DNA of 64,000 nt from an uncultured Pelagibacteraceae bacterium (GTDB taxonomy: Bacteria; Pseudomonadota; Alphaproteobacteria; Pelagibacterales; Pelagibacteraceae). This document shows positions 27,266 to 37,389 of this stretch, piece after piece. The notes beneath the pieces were generated by a model. It saw nothing but the letters and a program-made list of their open reading frames with translations. It was not told the DNA's origin and did no database searches. The stretch spans positions 1-64,000 of the forward strand of contig CACNPC010000007.1 of assembly GCA_902622245.1 (NCBI GenBank), read 5' to 3'. Made by a program: the position numbers and the translations under genes. Every line of letters begins with the position of its first letter. The stretch's first letter is position 1.

Positions 27266-29440
27266 ATGGAGAATACATATCAAGACCTAATTACAGACAT
27301 TCAGAGTAAAAACCCAAAAATCGGTGGAAAACTCGAAGGTGGAAAAAAATTCAAAATAAAGTCAGATTTTACCCCAGCTGGTGACCAGCCAGATGCAATT
27401 AAAAGGCTTGTCCAAGGAGCTAAAAAAAATGAGTTTAATCAAGTATTATTAGGAGTAACTGGATCTGGAAAAACTTTTACAATGGCAAAAGTTATAGAAG
27501 CTACGAATAGACCAGCGTTAATATTGGCACCAAATAAAACTTTGGCAGCTCAACTTTACGGTGAGATGAAAACTTTTTTTCCAGATAATGCTGTTGAGTA
27601 TTTTGTATCTTACTATGATTATTACACTCCAGAAGCTTACGTACCAAGATCAGATACTTACATCGAAAAAGAAGCTTCTATAAACGAGCAGATTGATAGA
27701 ATGAGACACTCGGCAACAAGATCTCTTCTTGAAAGAGACGATGTTTTAATAGTTGCAAGTGTTTCTTGTATTTATGGTTTGGGATCAGTTGAAGCTTACA
27801 GCAAAATGACTTTAACTCTTCAGAAAAACTATGAATATAATAGAGAACAAATAATAAAATCTCTTGTTGCTCTTCAGTATAAGAGAAATGATCAAAATTT
27901 TTTTAGAGGAACATTTAGGGCAAGGGGAGAATATTTAGAAATATTTCCATCTCATCTAGAGGATAGAGCATGGAGACTAAGTTTATTTGGTGATAAACTT
28001 GAGAAGATTGAGGAATTTGATCCTTTAACAGGAGATCAGGTTAGAGATCTTAGTCTAGTAAAAGTTTATGCTAATTCTCATTACATCACTCCTAAACCAA
28101 CTGTAGAACAAGCAATTATAAAAATAAGAAAAGAATTAGAGGAAACTTTAAAAAAACACAAAGCTGAAAACAAGTTATTAGAGGCGCAACGATTAGAGGA
28201 GAGAACTAAATTTGATTTAGAAATGATCGAAGCAACTGGATCTTGTGCAGGAATTGAAAATTATTCAAGATTTTTATCTGGTAGAAAACCAGGAGAGCCA
28301 CCACCTACTCTTTTTGAATATTTTCCTGATAACACATTAGTTTTTGTAGATGAGTCTCATGTTACAGTCCCCCAACTTAATGGGATGTTTAAGGGAGATA
28401 GATCTCGAAAAAGCACATTGGCTGAGTACGGTTTTAGATTGCCATCTTGCATGGATAACAGACCTTTAAAATTTGAAGAGTGGGATTTGATGAGAACACA
28501 AACTGTATTTGTTTCAGCAACTCCTGGACCGTGGGAGTTAGAACAAACTAAAGGCAAGTTTATTGATCAGGTAATAAGACCTACAGGATTAATAGATCCA
28601 CCGGTTGAGATTAGACAAGCAAAAAATCAAGTAGACGACCTTATGCATGAATGCAAAAAAGTAGTTGAAAATAATTATAGAGTTTTGGTTACAACACTTA
28701 CAAAAAAAATGGCAGAGGATTTAACTGAGTATCTTCATGAAAATGGGATAAAAGTAAGATACCTTCATTCTGATATAGATACACTTGAGAGAATAGAGAT
28801 TATGAGAGATCTTAGAATGGGTGTGTTTGATGTTCTAGTTGGAATAAATTTATTAAGAGAAGGTTTAGATATTCCAGAATGTGCTTTAGTTGGAATACTA
28901 GATGCTGATAAGGAAGGATTTTTGCGATCAGAAACTTCACTAATTCAAACAATAGGAAGAGCCGCAAGAAACGTAGATGGAAAAGTTATTCTTTATGCCG
29001 ATAAGGAAACAAAAAGTATAAAGAAAGCAATTAAAGAAACTGAGAGAAGAAGAAAGATTCAATTAGAGTACAATAAGAAAAATAAAATCGACGCTAAATC
29101 TGTAAAAAAAGAGATAAGTGATATTTTAGAAAGTGTTTACGAGAAAGATTACGTCAAAATAAGCGAAGGTTCCAATATTGGTGGCAACCTCAAAAAACAT
29201 TTAAAAGGATTGGATAAAAAAATGAAAGAAGCTGCATCTAATCTGGAATTTGAGGAAGCGGCTAAAATTAGAGATGAGATGAGAAAACTTCAAAGTACTG
29301 AATTAGAAATTACTTTAAACCCTAAAATTAGACAGTACGATGTTAAAAATAAAATTTATCCCAAAGGTAGATCTACATTAGGTATGCCAGGAACAAGAGT
29401 TACAAAAAAAAGAGATAAAAAATGGAAGCACGGAAGATAA
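27266..29440 (+). CDS. uvrB: Excinuclease ABC subunit UvrB
   Basis: Damage-verifying helicase-like subunit of nucleotide excision repair. The 724-aa protein has Walker [11 protein letters not shown] (about 67-76) and the flexible beta-hairpin with [10 protein letters not shown] that clamps damaged DNA. It also has the [13 protein letters not shown] block, DESHVT, helicase motif [14 protein letters not shown], the QTIGRAARN motif, and a C-terminal UVR domain ([14 protein letters not shown]) that contacts UvrC. Length suits alphaproteobacterial UvrB. It is the first of five overlapping genes; the SDR gene overlaps its end by 19 bases. Confidence 0.98.
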   Translation: MENTYQDLITDIQSKNPKIGGKLEGGKKFKIKSDFTPAGDQPDAIKRLVQGAKKNEFNQVLLGVTGSGKTFTMAKVIEATNRPALILAPNKTLAAQLYGEMKTFFPDNAVEYFVSYYDYYTPEAYVPRSDTYIEKEASINEQIDRMRHSATRSLLERDDVLIVASVSCIYGLGSVEAYSKMTLTLQKNYEYNREQIIKSLVALQYKRNDQNFFRGTFRARGEYLEIFPSHLEDRAWRLSLFGDKLEKIEEFDPLTGDQVRDLSLVKVYANSHYITPKPTVEQAIIKIRKELEETLKKHKAENKLLEAQRLEERTKFDLEMIEATGSCAGIENYSRFLSGRKPGEPPPTLFEYFPDNTLVFVDESHVTVPQLNGMFKGDRSRKSTLAEYGFRLPSCMDNRPLKFEEWDLMRTQTVFVSATPGPWELEQTKGKFIDQVIRPTGLIDPPVEIRQAKNQVDDLMHECKKVVENNYRVLVTTLTKKMAEDLTEYLHENGIKVRYLHSDIDTLERIEIMRDLRMGVFDVLVGINLLREGLDIPECALVGILDADKEGFLRSETSLIQTIGRAARNVDGKVILYADKETKSIKKAIKETERRRKIQLEYNKKNKIDAKSVKKEISDILESVYEKDYVKISEGSNIGGNLKKHLKGLDKKMKEAASNLEFEEAAKIRDEMRKLQSTELEITLNPKIRQYDVKNKIYPKGRSTLGMPGTRVTKKRDKKWKHGR

Positions 29441-30177
29441 TAATTACTGGAGGAGCAACTCGAATGGGAGCTGCCATAGCTAAAAAATTATCTGGACCTA
29501 ATATTGAAATTCTTATCCATTATAACAAATCTAGATCCAAAGCAGAAAATCTTAAAAAAGATTTAACTAGAAGTGGTACAATAATTTATTTAGCAAAAGC
29601 AGATTTAACTAAAGAAAAAGAAATAGAAAGAATGCTTAAATTTTCAAAATCAAAGTTGAAGTATTTTGATTGTTTAATTAATAATGCTTCATTATTTGAG
29701 AACGATAAACTTGAAAATTTCACAACAAAAAGTTGGGAAAGCCATTTAGAAGCAAATTTAAAAGCGCCAGCTTTATTATCAAAGGGTTTTGCTAAAAATG
29801 TTAGAGGCAATAACAATAATATTATTAATATAATTGATCAAAGAGTATTCAAGTTAACTCCATATTTTTTTTCATATACATTAAGTAAATCTGGTCTTTA
29901 TACTTTAACCAAAACTAGTGCTATGAGTCTTGCCCCAAATATTAGAGTGAATGGAATTGCTCCAGGTCCAACTATTAAAAATAAAAGACAGTCTGACAAG
30001 CACTTTAAAAAACAATACATGGCAACACCTCTTAAAAGACAGACAAATGTAGAAGAAATCTGCAATGCTGTTGACTTTTTTATTAAAAATAGATCTATTA
30101 CCGGTCAAGTTTTAGCAATTGATAGTGGCCAAAACTTAAACTGGCAAACTCCAGACATAATGGGTGGTAAGGAATGA
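29422..30177 (+). CDS. SDR oxidoreductase, possibly FolM/pteridine-reductase-like
   Basis: Classical short-chain dehydrogenase. The 251-aa protein has the cofactor motif [12 protein letters not shown] with an Arg in the NADPH-preferring position, NNAS, a catalytic Tyr-x-x-x-Lys (YTLSK) and PGP after the last active-site strand. The TGxxxRxG cofactor motif resembles pteridine reductase / FolM. The next gene is a FolB-like dihydroneopterin aldolase, overlapping ATGA, which supports a pterin/folate role such as dihydrofolate or dihydromonapterin reduction. It overlaps uvrB by 19 bases. The catalytic Ser normally before the Tyr is not obvious: the segment reads [20 protein letters not shown]. Confidence 0.8.
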   Translation: MEARKIIITGGATRMGAAIAKKLSGPNIEILIHYNKSRSKAENLKKDLTRSGTIIYLAKADLTKEKEIERMLKFSKSKLKYFDCLINNASLFENDKLENFTTKSWESHLEANLKAPALLSKGFAKNVRGNNNNIINIIDQRVFKLTPYFFSYTLSKSGLYTLTKTSAMSLAPNIRVNGIAPGPTIKNKRQSDKHFKKQYMATPLKRQTNVEEICNAVDFFIKNRSITGQVLAIDSGQNLNWQTPDIMGGKE

Positions 30178-30599
30178 AAAAGAATAACTTAAAGATTGTT
30201 AAAATAGATAAAACAAAGAGCTTATTTAATTACGAAAAAAAAGTTTTAATAAAAGAGTTAATACTGGGATTAAAACTTGGTTATTTTGATTTTGAAAAAG
30301 AAAAGCCTCAAAAAGTAAAATTTAATTTAGAGGTGAATTATCAAGATAAACAGCCGTCTAACGATAAAGATATTAAATCGATAGTTAATTATGCTAAAAT
30401 AGTAAAATTAATAAGAAAACTAGTAAAAAATAAACATTACAATTTTCTTGAAACATTGGCAGAAGATGTTTTTGATGAGCTATTCAAAGATAAAAGAATA
30501 GATAAAATTACTCTTCAAATCGAAAAATTAGAAATAATGAAGGATTGTAGCTCAGTTGGGATCCAAATTTCTAAAAAAAGAAGCCATGATCAGCTCTGA
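30174..30599 (+). CDS. folB: Dihydroneopterin aldolase-like protein FolB
   Basis: Small folate-pathway enzyme expected to cleave 7,8-dihydroneopterin to 6-hydroxymethyl-dihydropterin and glycolaldehyde. The 141-aa protein fits the family length plus a short N-terminal extension. The FolB pattern is visible as a beta-strand with [31 protein letters not shown], then [16 protein letters not shown] and [13 protein letters not shown] (the conserved Tyr and Glu residues of the pterin pocket). The first segment has L-G-Y-F-D-F-E in place of the usual GxxxxE, so activity should be tested. Overlaps the SDR gene (ATGA) and uvrC. Confidence 0.82.
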   Translation: MKKNNLKIVKIDKTKSLFNYEKKVLIKELILGLKLGYFDFEKEKPQKVKFNLEVNYQDKQPSNDKDIKSIVNYAKIVKLIRKLVKNKHYNFLETLAEDVFDELFKDKRIDKITLQIEKLEIMKDCSSVGIQISKKRSHDQL

Positions 30600-32421
30600 T
30601 ATAGGTAAAGAAGTAATTAAAAAAGAATTGCCCTTGGTTCCTAAGCTTCCGGGTGTTTATAGGATGCTAAATTCAAAAGGAGAAATTCTTTATGTGGGTA
30701 AAGCAAAAAACCTTCCAAACAGACTTAAAAGTTATGTGTCAGAGAAAAATCATATCATTAGGACTGAGAGAATGCTCTCTCAAACAAAAAGACTCGAAAT
30801 TACTACTACTTCAAATGAAAGTGAGGCTTTACTTTTAGAGGCAAATTTAATTAAAAAGTTTAAACCAAAATTTAATATTTTACTAAGAGATGACAAATCC
30901 TTTCCTTTTATTTTTATAGGCGACAAAGATAAATGGCCGCAAATAAAGAGGCACAGAGGAAAAAAAGGCAAAGAAGGATTTTATTTTGGACCATTTGCAT
31001 CAGCTGGATCTGCAAATTGGACTATAAAAATGATCCAAAAAATATTTCATCTCAGAATTTGTGATGATAGTGTTTTCAAAAATAGAGAAAGACCCTGCAT
31101 ACTTTATCAAATTAAAAGGTGCTCAGGACCTTGTGTTGGTTATGTAAGTGAGAGTGATTATAAACAAACTGTTGATGATGCAATTGAGTTTGTGTCAGGA
31201 AAATCTAGAAAAATTCAGAAAAGCTTATCTAATCAAATGGAAAAGGCTAGTGAGGATTTAGACTTTGAAAAAGCAGCAATATTAAGAGATCGAATTAAAT
31301 CATTAAATATTATCCAATCTTCTCAAAGAATTAATGAAGCAAATTTAGTCGAAGCAGATGTTATTGCGGGATATAAAGAGTCTGGAAAAACTTGTATTCA
31401 AGTTTTTTTTTATAGGTCAAAACAAAATTGGGGTAATCAAGCTTTTTTTCCAAAGCATGATCCAGAAGAAAATCTAAGTGATGTCACTAATTCTTTTGTT
31501 TCTCAATTTTACGAAAATAAAAGTGTGCCTTCTTCAATAATTTTATCAAATGAAATTAAAGAAAAAGAATTAATTGAAAAAACGCTTACACAAAAAGAAG
31601 GTAAACAAATCACAATTACTGTTGCAAAAAAAGGGACAAAACTAAAAGTTATTAATCAAGCAATAAATAATGCAAAAGATAGTTTGAATAGAAAACTTTA
31701 CGAGAGTCAGAATAATAGAGATCTTTTCGATGCAGTATCAAAAAAATTCAATCTTGAAACTAATATTAATTTAGTTGAGGTTTATGATAATAGCCATATT
31801 CAAGGTACAAATAGTGTGGGCGCTTTAATTACTTATGGCGATGAAGGGTTTGTTAAAAAAAGGTATAGAAAATTCAATATAAAAATTCAAAAAAATGCTC
31901 AAGATGATTATGGAATGATGAAAGAAGTTCTTAACAGAAGATTTAAAAGAGCAGTTCAAGAGAAAGATAATTATTTAACTTTCCCTGATTTAGTTTTAAT
32001 TGATGGAGGGAAAGGTCAATATTCCGTTGCTAGAGAAACGATGAATGAACTCGGTCTACATGAAATACCTATTGTAGCTATAGCAAAGGGCAAAATGAGA
32101 AATAGTGGAAATGAAACATTTTTTCATAATGGAAGAGAGTTCAAGTTTGAGAAAAATGATCCAACATTATTCTTTTTACAAAGACTAAGAGATGAATCTC
32201 ATCGATTTGCAATAAGTGCTCATAGAGCAAAAAGAAAAAAGGGCATAAGCAAATCATTATTAGATCAAATTGATGGTATTGGATCTATCAGAAAAAGGGC
32301 ATTATTAAATCATTTTGGTTCAGCCAGAGCTGTGGAATCAGCTAGTTTAGATGAAATAAAATCAGTTGATGGAGTTGAGGAAAAAGTCGCAAAAAAAATA
32401 TATAACTTCTTTCACGAATGA
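30586..32421 (+). CDS. uvrC: Excinuclease ABC subunit UvrC
   Basis: Makes the dual incisions in nucleotide excision repair. The N-terminal GIY-YIG nuclease ([21 protein letters not shown]) is followed by a Cys-containing region, a UVR domain ([17 protein letters not shown]), the RNase-H-like nuclease ([19 protein letters not shown], later VLIDGGKGQ) and C-terminal helix-hairpin-helix motifs ([28 protein letters not shown]). I chose the ATG at 30586. A TTG ten codons upstream would add a lead of no family similarity. It overlaps folB by 14 bases and pgsA by an ATGA. Confidence 0.97.
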   Translation: MISSDIGKEVIKKELPLVPKLPGVYRMLNSKGEILYVGKAKNLPNRLKSYVSEKNHIIRTERMLSQTKRLEITTTSNESEALLLEANLIKKFKPKFNILLRDDKSFPFIFIGDKDKWPQIKRHRGKKGKEGFYFGPFASAGSANWTIKMIQKIFHLRICDDSVFKNRERPCILYQIKRCSGPCVGYVSESDYKQTVDDAIEFVSGKSRKIQKSLSNQMEKASEDLDFEKAAILRDRIKSLNIIQSSQRINEANLVEADVIAGYKESGKTCIQVFFYRSKQNWGNQAFFPKHDPEENLSDVTNSFVSQFYENKSVPSSIILSNEIKEKELIEKTLTQKEGKQITITVAKKGTKLKVINQAINNAKDSLNRKLYESQNNRDLFDAVSKKFNLETNINLVEVYDNSHIQGTNSVGALITYGDEGFVKKRYRKFNIKIQKNAQDDYGMMKEVLNRRFKRAVQEKDNYLTFPDLVLIDGGKGQYSVARETMNELGLHEIPIVAIAKGKMRNSGNETFFHNGREFKFEKNDPTLFFLQRLRDESHRFAISAHRAKRKKGISKSLLDQIDGIGSIRKRALLNHFGSARAVESASLDEIKSVDGVEEKVAKKIYNFFHE

Positions 32422-33002
32422 AATTTAAAATACCTAATTATTTAACAATTGGACGTATAATAATTGTTCCAATATTTGTTTTTACATTCTACCTTCCAGG
32501 ATTTTATGGAGACGTAATACCGTTTGCTCTTTTTTTAATTGCCTCATTTACAGATTTTTTAGATGGCCTTTTGGCAAGGATGTTTAAAGAAGAATCTAAA
32601 CTTGGAGAACTTTTAGATCCAATAGCTGATAAGATTATTGTTGCTACTGCATTAATTTTATTAGTTATGGATCAAACAATAAAAAATTACGAAGTTATTG
32701 CAGCTATTATAATTCTTACAAGGGAAATACTAATTTCAGGATTAAGAGAATTTCTAGCGAAAGGAAAAATAAAGCTTCCAGTTTCTAATTTAGCAAAACT
32801 TAAAACATTCTTGCAGATGTTTTCGATAGCAATTCTTTTAACTGGGGAAACAGGAAATAAATTAATAAATTTTCAAGATTATAATGCTCAAACAATAGGC
32901 ATAATTATTTTATGGCTATCCGCTTTTTTAACACTTTATACCGGATATGATTATCTTAGAAAAGGAATAGACCATGCAATATCTGAAGATAATAAAGATT
33001 AA
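32418..33002 (+). CDS. pgsA: CDP-diacylglycerol-glycerol-3-phosphate 3-phosphatidyltransferase PgsA
   Basis: Makes phosphatidylglycerol phosphate at the inner membrane. The 194-aa protein has six or so hydrophobic segments and the CDP-alcohol phosphatidyltransferase signature [20 protein letters not shown], with the D-G-x-x-A-R, the conserved Gly and the final D-x-x-x-D (DPIAD). The ATGA overlap with uvrC makes it the last gene of the uvrB-SDR-folB-uvrC-pgsA run. Its stop shares bases with the ilvE stop on the other strand. Confidence 0.95.
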   Translation: MKFKIPNYLTIGRIIIVPIFVFTFYLPGFYGDVIPFALFLIASFTDFLDGLLARMFKEESKLGELLDPIADKIIVATALILLVMDQTIKNYEVIAAIIILTREILISGLREFLAKGKIKLPVSNLAKLKTFLQMFSIAILLTGETGNKLINFQDYNAQTIGIIILWLSAFLTLYTGYDYLRKGIDHAISEDNKD

Positions 33003-33880
33003 GCAGCTTTTTTTTGTCTAACTAACTGATCAAAGCTTTTTGATAATCCTAATATAACATCACAAATTTTGTATTTATGATCTGCTATACTTGCAACTGG
33101 TGTTATTTCGGCTGCTGTGCCAGTTAAGAAACATCCATCAAAATTACCTAGTTCATCTGGAGAAATTTTTCTTTCATGAACTTTAATATTTTTTGATTTA
33201 GCTAATTCAATTACAGCTTGTCTTGTAATACCATTTAAAAAGGAATCTGGTATTGGTGTATGTAATTCATGATTTTTATCTTTAAAAAAAATATTTGCAC
33301 TTGTTCCTTCTGCAACATTACCTTCAAAATCTAACATTAATGATTCTGAATACCCTTGTTGTTCAGCTTCGTGTTTTGAAAGAGTGCAAATCATATATAA
33401 TCCAGCTGCTTTTGCATCCCATGGAATAGTATTTGGAGCCGGTCTTCGCCATTTAGAAATATTTAATCTTATTCCTTCAGCTTTTAATTTTGGATCAAAA
33501 TATGCAGGCCATTCCCACGTCGCTATTGCTACATTAATTGAAGTTTTCTGTGCAGACACACCCATCATCTCACTTCCTCTCCACGCAAATGGTCTAACAT
33601 AACCATTTTGAATATTTTGAACTGCTACAATTTTTTTAGAAGCTTCATTTATTTCATCCTTTGTATAAGGAATATTAATATCTAATCTTTTTGCAGAATA
33701 AAATAATCTGTCTGTATGCTCTTCTAGCTTAAATATTTCTCCGTCGTATACTCTTTCACCTTCAAAAACTAAACTTGCATAATGAAGTCCATGACTGATT
33801 ACATGGCATTTTGCATCTTGCCATTCAACAAGCTCATTATTGTACCAAATTTTTCCTGATCGTTTATCGAAAGGTATCAT
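32999..33880 (-). CDS. ilvE: Branched-chain amino acid aminotransferase IlvE
   Basis: PLP fold type IV aminotransferase acting on Val, Leu and Ile. The 293-aa protein has the early GKIWYNNELVEW block, SHGLHYASLVFEGERVY, the Arg-rich RPFAWRGSEMMG region, the PLP-lysine segment PWDAKAAGLYM, and SLMLDFEGNVAEGTSANIFF with the Glu typical of the family. A late LTGTAAEITPV block binds the cofactor phosphate. Length is normal. It converges with pgsA (four-base overlap) and diverges from the marR-family gene across 59 bases where the two promoters overlap. Confidence 0.95.
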   Translation of the reverse strand: MIPFDKRSGKIWYNNELVEWQDAKCHVISHGLHYASLVFEGERVYDGEIFKLEEHTDRLFYSAKRLDINIPYTKDEINEASKKIVAVQNIQNGYVRPFAWRGSEMMGVSAQKTSINVAIATWEWPAYFDPKLKAEGIRLNISKWRRPAPNTIPWDAKAAGLYMICTLSKHEAEQQGYSESLMLDFEGNVAEGTSANIFFKDKNHELHTPIPDSFLNGITRQAVIELAKSKNIKVHERKISPDELGNFDGCFLTGTAAEITPVASIADHKYKICDVILGLSKSFDQLVRQKKAA

Positions 33881-33896
33881 TATTTAATTTTATAAA

Positions 33897-33925
33897 AAAA
33901 TATATTTGTATATATAATATGTCAA
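33897..33925 (-). promoter_or_regulatory. Promoter of ilvE, overlapping the divergent marR promoter
   Basis: Minus-strand consensus -35 TTGACA (33920-33925), 17-base spacer, TATTTT (-10, 33897-33902). On the plus strand a consensus -10 TATAAT (33913-33918) lies inside that spacer, with a weak -35 near 33890, and serves the marR-family gene. The two promoters therefore overlap and should compete. Confidence 0.6.
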
Positions 33926-33939
33926 TATAACTTACCAAT

Positions 33940-34383
33940 ATGAAAAAACTTTTATATTTAAAAGATGAGGATCTGAAACAATATATTGAAAAAATATTTC
34001 TTGGATACAGAGAGACAGTCTCAGATGCTAAAAATGTATTAAATAAATACTCCATAGGTGTCGCACATAATAAGGTTATTCACCTAATTTCATTATATGA
34101 GGGTATTACGATATCAGATCTTTTAAGAAAGTTGAAAGTTACTAAGCAAAGTTTGAATAGAGTTTTGAAAGATTTAATAAATCTAAAAGCTATAAAATAC
34201 GAAAAAGATCAAATAGATACCAGAATAAAGCATGTCTACTTAACAGAAGAAGGAGAAAAATTATTTAACGAAATTTTCTCAGTTCAAAAGAAAAGAATTT
34301 ACCAAGCATTTTCCGCATCAAAAGCAAATGAGGTTGTTAGTTTTGACAATGTTTTAAAAAAAATAATCAATGGAAAAATTTAA
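33940..34383 (+). CDS. MarR-family transcriptional regulator (PetP-like by context)
   Basis: Winged-helix regulator. The 147-aa protein has a MarR layout: N-terminal dimerisation helices, recognition region ISDLLRKLKVTKQSLNRVLKDLINLKAI, and the wing IDTRIKHVYLTEEGEKLF with the family D-x-R...LT-x-x-G motif. The response-regulator gene overlaps its end by 14 bases. A MarR plus OmpR-type pair is the PetP-PetR arrangement of Rhodobacter, which controls cytochrome bc1 genes; here petABC lies about 6 kb away, so that role is plausible but inferred. Confidence 0.88.
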   Translation: MKKLLYLKDEDLKQYIEKIFLGYRETVSDAKNVLNKYSIGVAHNKVIHLISLYEGITISDLLRKLKVTKQSLNRVLKDLINLKAIKYEKDQIDTRIKHVYLTEEGEKLFNEIFSVQKKRIYQAFSASKANEVVSFDNVLKKIINGKI

Positions 34384-35047
34384 AGCGCATATTTTAGTTG
34401 TAGATGACGATGATGGCATAAGAGAATTAGTTAAAGAATATCTTTTACAAAATAACTATCTCGTAACGAGCTCAAATAGCGCCGAAGATGCTCTTGAAAA
34501 AGTTAAAGTTATAAAATTTGATTTAATAGTGCTTGATATAATGATGCCAGGCAAAAGTGGTTTAGAATTTACAAAAGAAAATAAAGACAAAATCTCAACC
34601 CCAATAATTCTTTTAACAGCAAAAGGCGAAGCTTCAGAGAGAATAGAGGGTTTAGATATTGGTGCAGATGATTACCTTCCAAAACCTTTTGAGCCTAAAG
34701 AATTAATACTTAGAATTAATAATATCTTAAATAAAACAAAATATAGAAATACAAAGAGAAAATTTAAATTTGGTAAAATTGAAATAGATCTTAATAAACA
34801 ATTTATTTTGAAAAATGACAAATCTATAAAAATCAATAATACAGAAAAGATAATTTTGGATAAAATGGTTAACTCTCCCGGGAAAATTTTTAAAAGAGAA
34901 GAGATTGGAAATCTTATAAAAATTGATAAAGAAAGATCAGTTGACGTAATAATTACAAGACTTAGAAAGAAAATTGAAGAAAATCCCAAAAGCCCAAATT
35001 ATTTACAAACAATAAGAGGTGAAGGTTATGTTTTATGGATTGAGTAG
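34370..35047 (+). CDS. OmpR-family response regulator
   Basis: Two-component output regulator. The 225-aa protein has a receiver domain with the acidic cluster VVDDDDG (about 10-16), the phospho-acceptor D56 in LIVLDIMMPG, and the conserved Thr/Lys region ILLTAKGE...DDYLPKPF. A C-terminal winged helix follows with DVIITRLRKKIEENP and the TIRGEGYVL wing typical of OmpR/PhoB. The gene overlaps the marR-like gene (14 bases) and the kinase gene, so stoichiometry is likely set by coupled translation. The nearest described relative by context is PetR/OmpR. Confidence 0.96.
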   Translation: MEKFKAHILVVDDDDGIRELVKEYLLQNNYLVTSSNSAEDALEKVKVIKFDLIVLDIMMPGKSGLEFTKENKDKISTPIILLTAKGEASERIEGLDIGADDYLPKPFEPKELILRINNILNKTKYRNTKRKFKFGKIEIDLNKQFILKNDKSIKINNTEKIILDKMVNSPGKIFKREEIGNLIKIDKERSVDVIITRLRKKIEENPKSPNYLQTIRGEGYVLWIE

Positions 35048-36341
35048 ATATATAAAAAATATTTTACCTAAAAGACTTTTTTATAGAGGTCTACTCATAG
35101 TTGCTGTTCCAATAGTTGTTATGCAAATTACTATTTCGTTAGTTTTTTTTGATAGTCTATGGATCAAAACTAATTCTGGAATGACAAGAGCATTGGTTTC
35201 TGAAGTCAAAACTTTTGTAGACGCTTATGATAACGATGAAACAAACAAAGATTTTATAATAATTTTATTCAAGCAACATTTGGGTTTTAATATTAAATAT
35301 GAAAAAGATAAAATCTTGCCAAATAAAATACCTGAAAGATGGTTCAGTCCAGTGGATCGATCGCTAAGAAGGGAATTAAAGAAAAAAAATTTAACTTATT
35401 GGTTTGATACAACAAACTTCAAAGAAGTTGTTGATTTAAAAATAGGATATTCAAAAGGATATTTTCAATTTTATATTCCAAGAGATAGACTAACTACAAG
35501 CTCGGCTAGATTATTTGGTCTTTGGATAACATTGCCAGCATTATTAATGATAGCAGTAGCAATAATTTTTTTAAAGAATCAAACTAGACCCATAACCAAA
35601 CTTGCAGAGGCATCTGAAAGATTTGGAAGAGGTGAAGATATTGACGAATTTAGACCTTCTGGAGCACTCGAAATCCGAAAAGCTGGTTTAGAATTTGATA
35701 AAATGAGAAAAAGAATAATAAGACATCTTAATCAAAGATCTGAAATGCTATCAGGTATCAGCCACGATTTAAGAACACCTTTGACAAGGATAAAACTTCA
35801 AATAGCGATGATTAAAGACAAAAGTGTTGTTGAAAAACTATCAAGAGACGTTGATGAAATGGAAAAAATGTTAAATGAATATCTTCAATTCGCAAGATCT
35901 GGAGCAAAAGATAAAACCGAAACGTTTGATATATCTGTCCTTCTTGAAGATTTATGTAAAAAATATGAAAAACCAAATATAAAATATTTTTTAAAAGAAA
36001 AGGTTTATTTTGATGGAAGAAAAAATTTAATTAGTAGATGTATTAATAATCTAATAGATAATTCTCTAAAATTTGCTGATAATGTTGAATTGTATCTAAA
36101 AAAAGGAAGATCAACTATTAATATCTCAATAGAGGATGATGGTCCAGGAATACCACAAAAAGAACATCAAAATGTTTTGAAGCCATTTTATAAAATTGAC
36201 AAAAGTAGATCAGAAACAAAATCAAGTGTTGGTCTTGGCTTAGCTATATCATCAGATGTCGTAAAATCACATGGGGGAGATCTTAAATTTGATAAGTCTA
36301 GTTTAGGTGGATTAAAAGTTATTATTTCTTTGCCCGTTTAG
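35028..36341 (+). CDS. Sensor histidine kinase (EnvZ-like)
   Basis: Membrane sensor kinase partner of the response regulator. Two membrane segments (about 21-44 and 162-184 from the start used) flank a periplasmic sensor region of about 115 residues, and a HAMP-like linker follows (PITKLAEASERFGRGED). The HisKA motif is GISHDLRTPLTRI with the phosphorylated His near residue 246. The HATPase domain shows N-box-like CINNLIDNSLKFA, G1 EDDGPGIP and G2 SSVGLGLAIS. A GTG three codons earlier (35019) is an alternative start; both overlap the response-regulator gene. The end overlaps ubiK, on the other strand, by 20 bases. Confidence 0.94.
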   Translation: MFYGLSRYIKNILPKRLFYRGLLIVAVPIVVMQITISLVFFDSLWIKTNSGMTRALVSEVKTFVDAYDNDETNKDFIIILFKQHLGFNIKYEKDKILPNKIPERWFSPVDRSLRRELKKKNLTYWFDTTNFKEVVDLKIGYSKGYFQFYIPRDRLTTSSARLFGLWITLPALLMIAVAIIFLKNQTRPITKLAEASERFGRGEDIDEFRPSGALEIRKAGLEFDKMRKRIIRHLNQRSEMLSGISHDLRTPLTRIKLQIAMIKDKSVVEKLSRDVDEMEKMLNEYLQFARSGAKDKTETFDISVLLEDLCKKYEKPNIKYFLKEKVYFDGRKNLISRCINNLIDNSLKFADNVELYLKKGRSTINISIEDDGPGIPQKEHQNVLKPFYKIDKSRSETKSSVGLGLAISSDVVKSHGGDLKFDKSSLGGLKVIISLPV

Positions 36342-36564
36342 TTTTTTTTTTTACTTTTTTTTCAGCAATTTTTTTTTCTAATTTTTCAATTCTTTTATTT
36401 AATATATCGATTTCATCTTTGCTTACTAAATTCATTTTAAGAATAATTTCCTCTTTTTTTGATCGTAAAATATTTACTACTTCATCACTAAAATCTTTGT
36501 AATTGACCAATCCTTCTTCCAAAAATTTTGCAAATTTATCAAATACGAATCTTGATTTTGACAT
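36322..36564 (-). CDS. ubiK: UbiK-like accessory factor (BMFP family)
   Basis: Small BMFP-type protein; in E. coli, UbiK (YqiC) assists ubiquinone biosynthesis. The 80-aa product has the usual N-terminal helix and a C-terminal coiled coil (VSKDEIDILNKRIEKLEKKIAEK) ending in a Lys-rich tail. In other alphaproteobacteria the same small gene lies divergent from lgt, as here (48 bases between starts), which supports the call. The 3' end overlaps the histidine kinase gene by 20 bases on the opposite strand. Confidence 0.82.
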   Translation of the reverse strand: MSKSRFVFDKFAKFLEEGLVNYKDFSDEVVNILRSKKEEIILKMNLVSKDEIDILNKRIEKLEKKIAEKKVKKKTKRAKK

Positions 36565-36612
36565 AATAATTTCTTATCAAAGTTTAAGTAATATTTATAA
36601 TATTACAATTAA

Positions 36613-37389
36613 ATGTTTATTAATAATTTTGACCCAGTCGCTTTTGAGATCTTTTCATTAGAAATTAGATGGTATTCCTTGTCTTATATATTTGGCTTAG
36701 TGTTTGGTTGGTATTTTGCAAAAAACAAACTAATCAAATATAACGCTCAGAGAGAATATTTTGATGATTATATAACTTATTTGATCATAAGTATCATCCT
36801 TGGTGGAAGAATTGGATATGTAATTATTTATGACCCTATTTATTTTATCAGTAATCCAGTTGAGATTATAAAAATTTGGCAAGGAGGCATGTCTTTTCAT
36901 GGTGCACTAATTGGAATTATTATAGGAACTTATTTTTTCTGCAAAAATAAAAACCAAAATATTTTTAGTTATTTAGATGTGGTTGCTGTTTGTTCTCCTA
37001 TAGGAATTTTTTTAGGAAGAATATCAAATTTCATAAACTCAGAGCTTTATGGCATAGAAACAAATGTACCATGGTCGGTAAAGTTTATAAAAATTGATGA
37101 TTTAAATCGACATCCTTCACAAATTTATGAGGCAATATTTGAGGGAGTTGTTCTATTTGTTATTTTAAATATGTTGTTTAATAGATTAAGGAATACACCT
37201 GGTATTATTTCAGGTTATTTTTTAATTTTATACTCATTTTTTAGATTTGTTATCGAGTTCTTCAGAGAACCAGATCAACAACTAGGTTATTTATTTTTCA
37301 ATTTGAGTATGGGGCAAATAATAAGTTGTATAGCACTAACCTGCGGATTAATTATCATCTATTATAAAAATGCTAATAGGACAGAATAA
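36613..37389 (+). CDS. lgt: Prolipoprotein diacylglyceryl transferase Lgt
   Basis: Transfers diacylglyceryl from phosphatidylglycerol to the lipobox Cys of prolipoproteins in the inner membrane. The 258-aa protein has about seven membrane segments, the RWYSLSYIFGLVFGW start, GGRIGYV, the conserved His in MSFHGALIG, the Lgt signature GRISNFINSELYG, and HPSQIYEA near the C-terminus. Length is normal. The next gene overlaps by 20 bases. It shows that lipoprotein modification exists here although the window's MlaA lacks a lipobox. Confidence 0.97.
   Translation: MFINNFDPVAFEIFSLEIRWYSLSYIFGLVFGWYFAKNKLIKYNAQREYFDDYITYLIISIILGGRIGYVIIYDPIYFISNPVEIIKIWQGGMSFHGALIGIIIGTYFFCKNKNQNIFSYLDVVAVCSPIGIFLGRISNFINSELYGIETNVPWSVKFIKIDDLNRHPSQIYEAIFEGVVLFVILNMLFNRLRNTPGIISGYFLILYSFFRFVIEFFREPDQQLGYLFFNLSMGQIISCIALTCGLIIIYYKNANRTE

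Noticed and set aside
33901..33925. MarR operator in the ilvE-marR gap as an inverted repeat
   Set aside because: TTG...CAA ends are present but the arms do not match well; the AT-rich alternation looks like ordinary promoter sequence.
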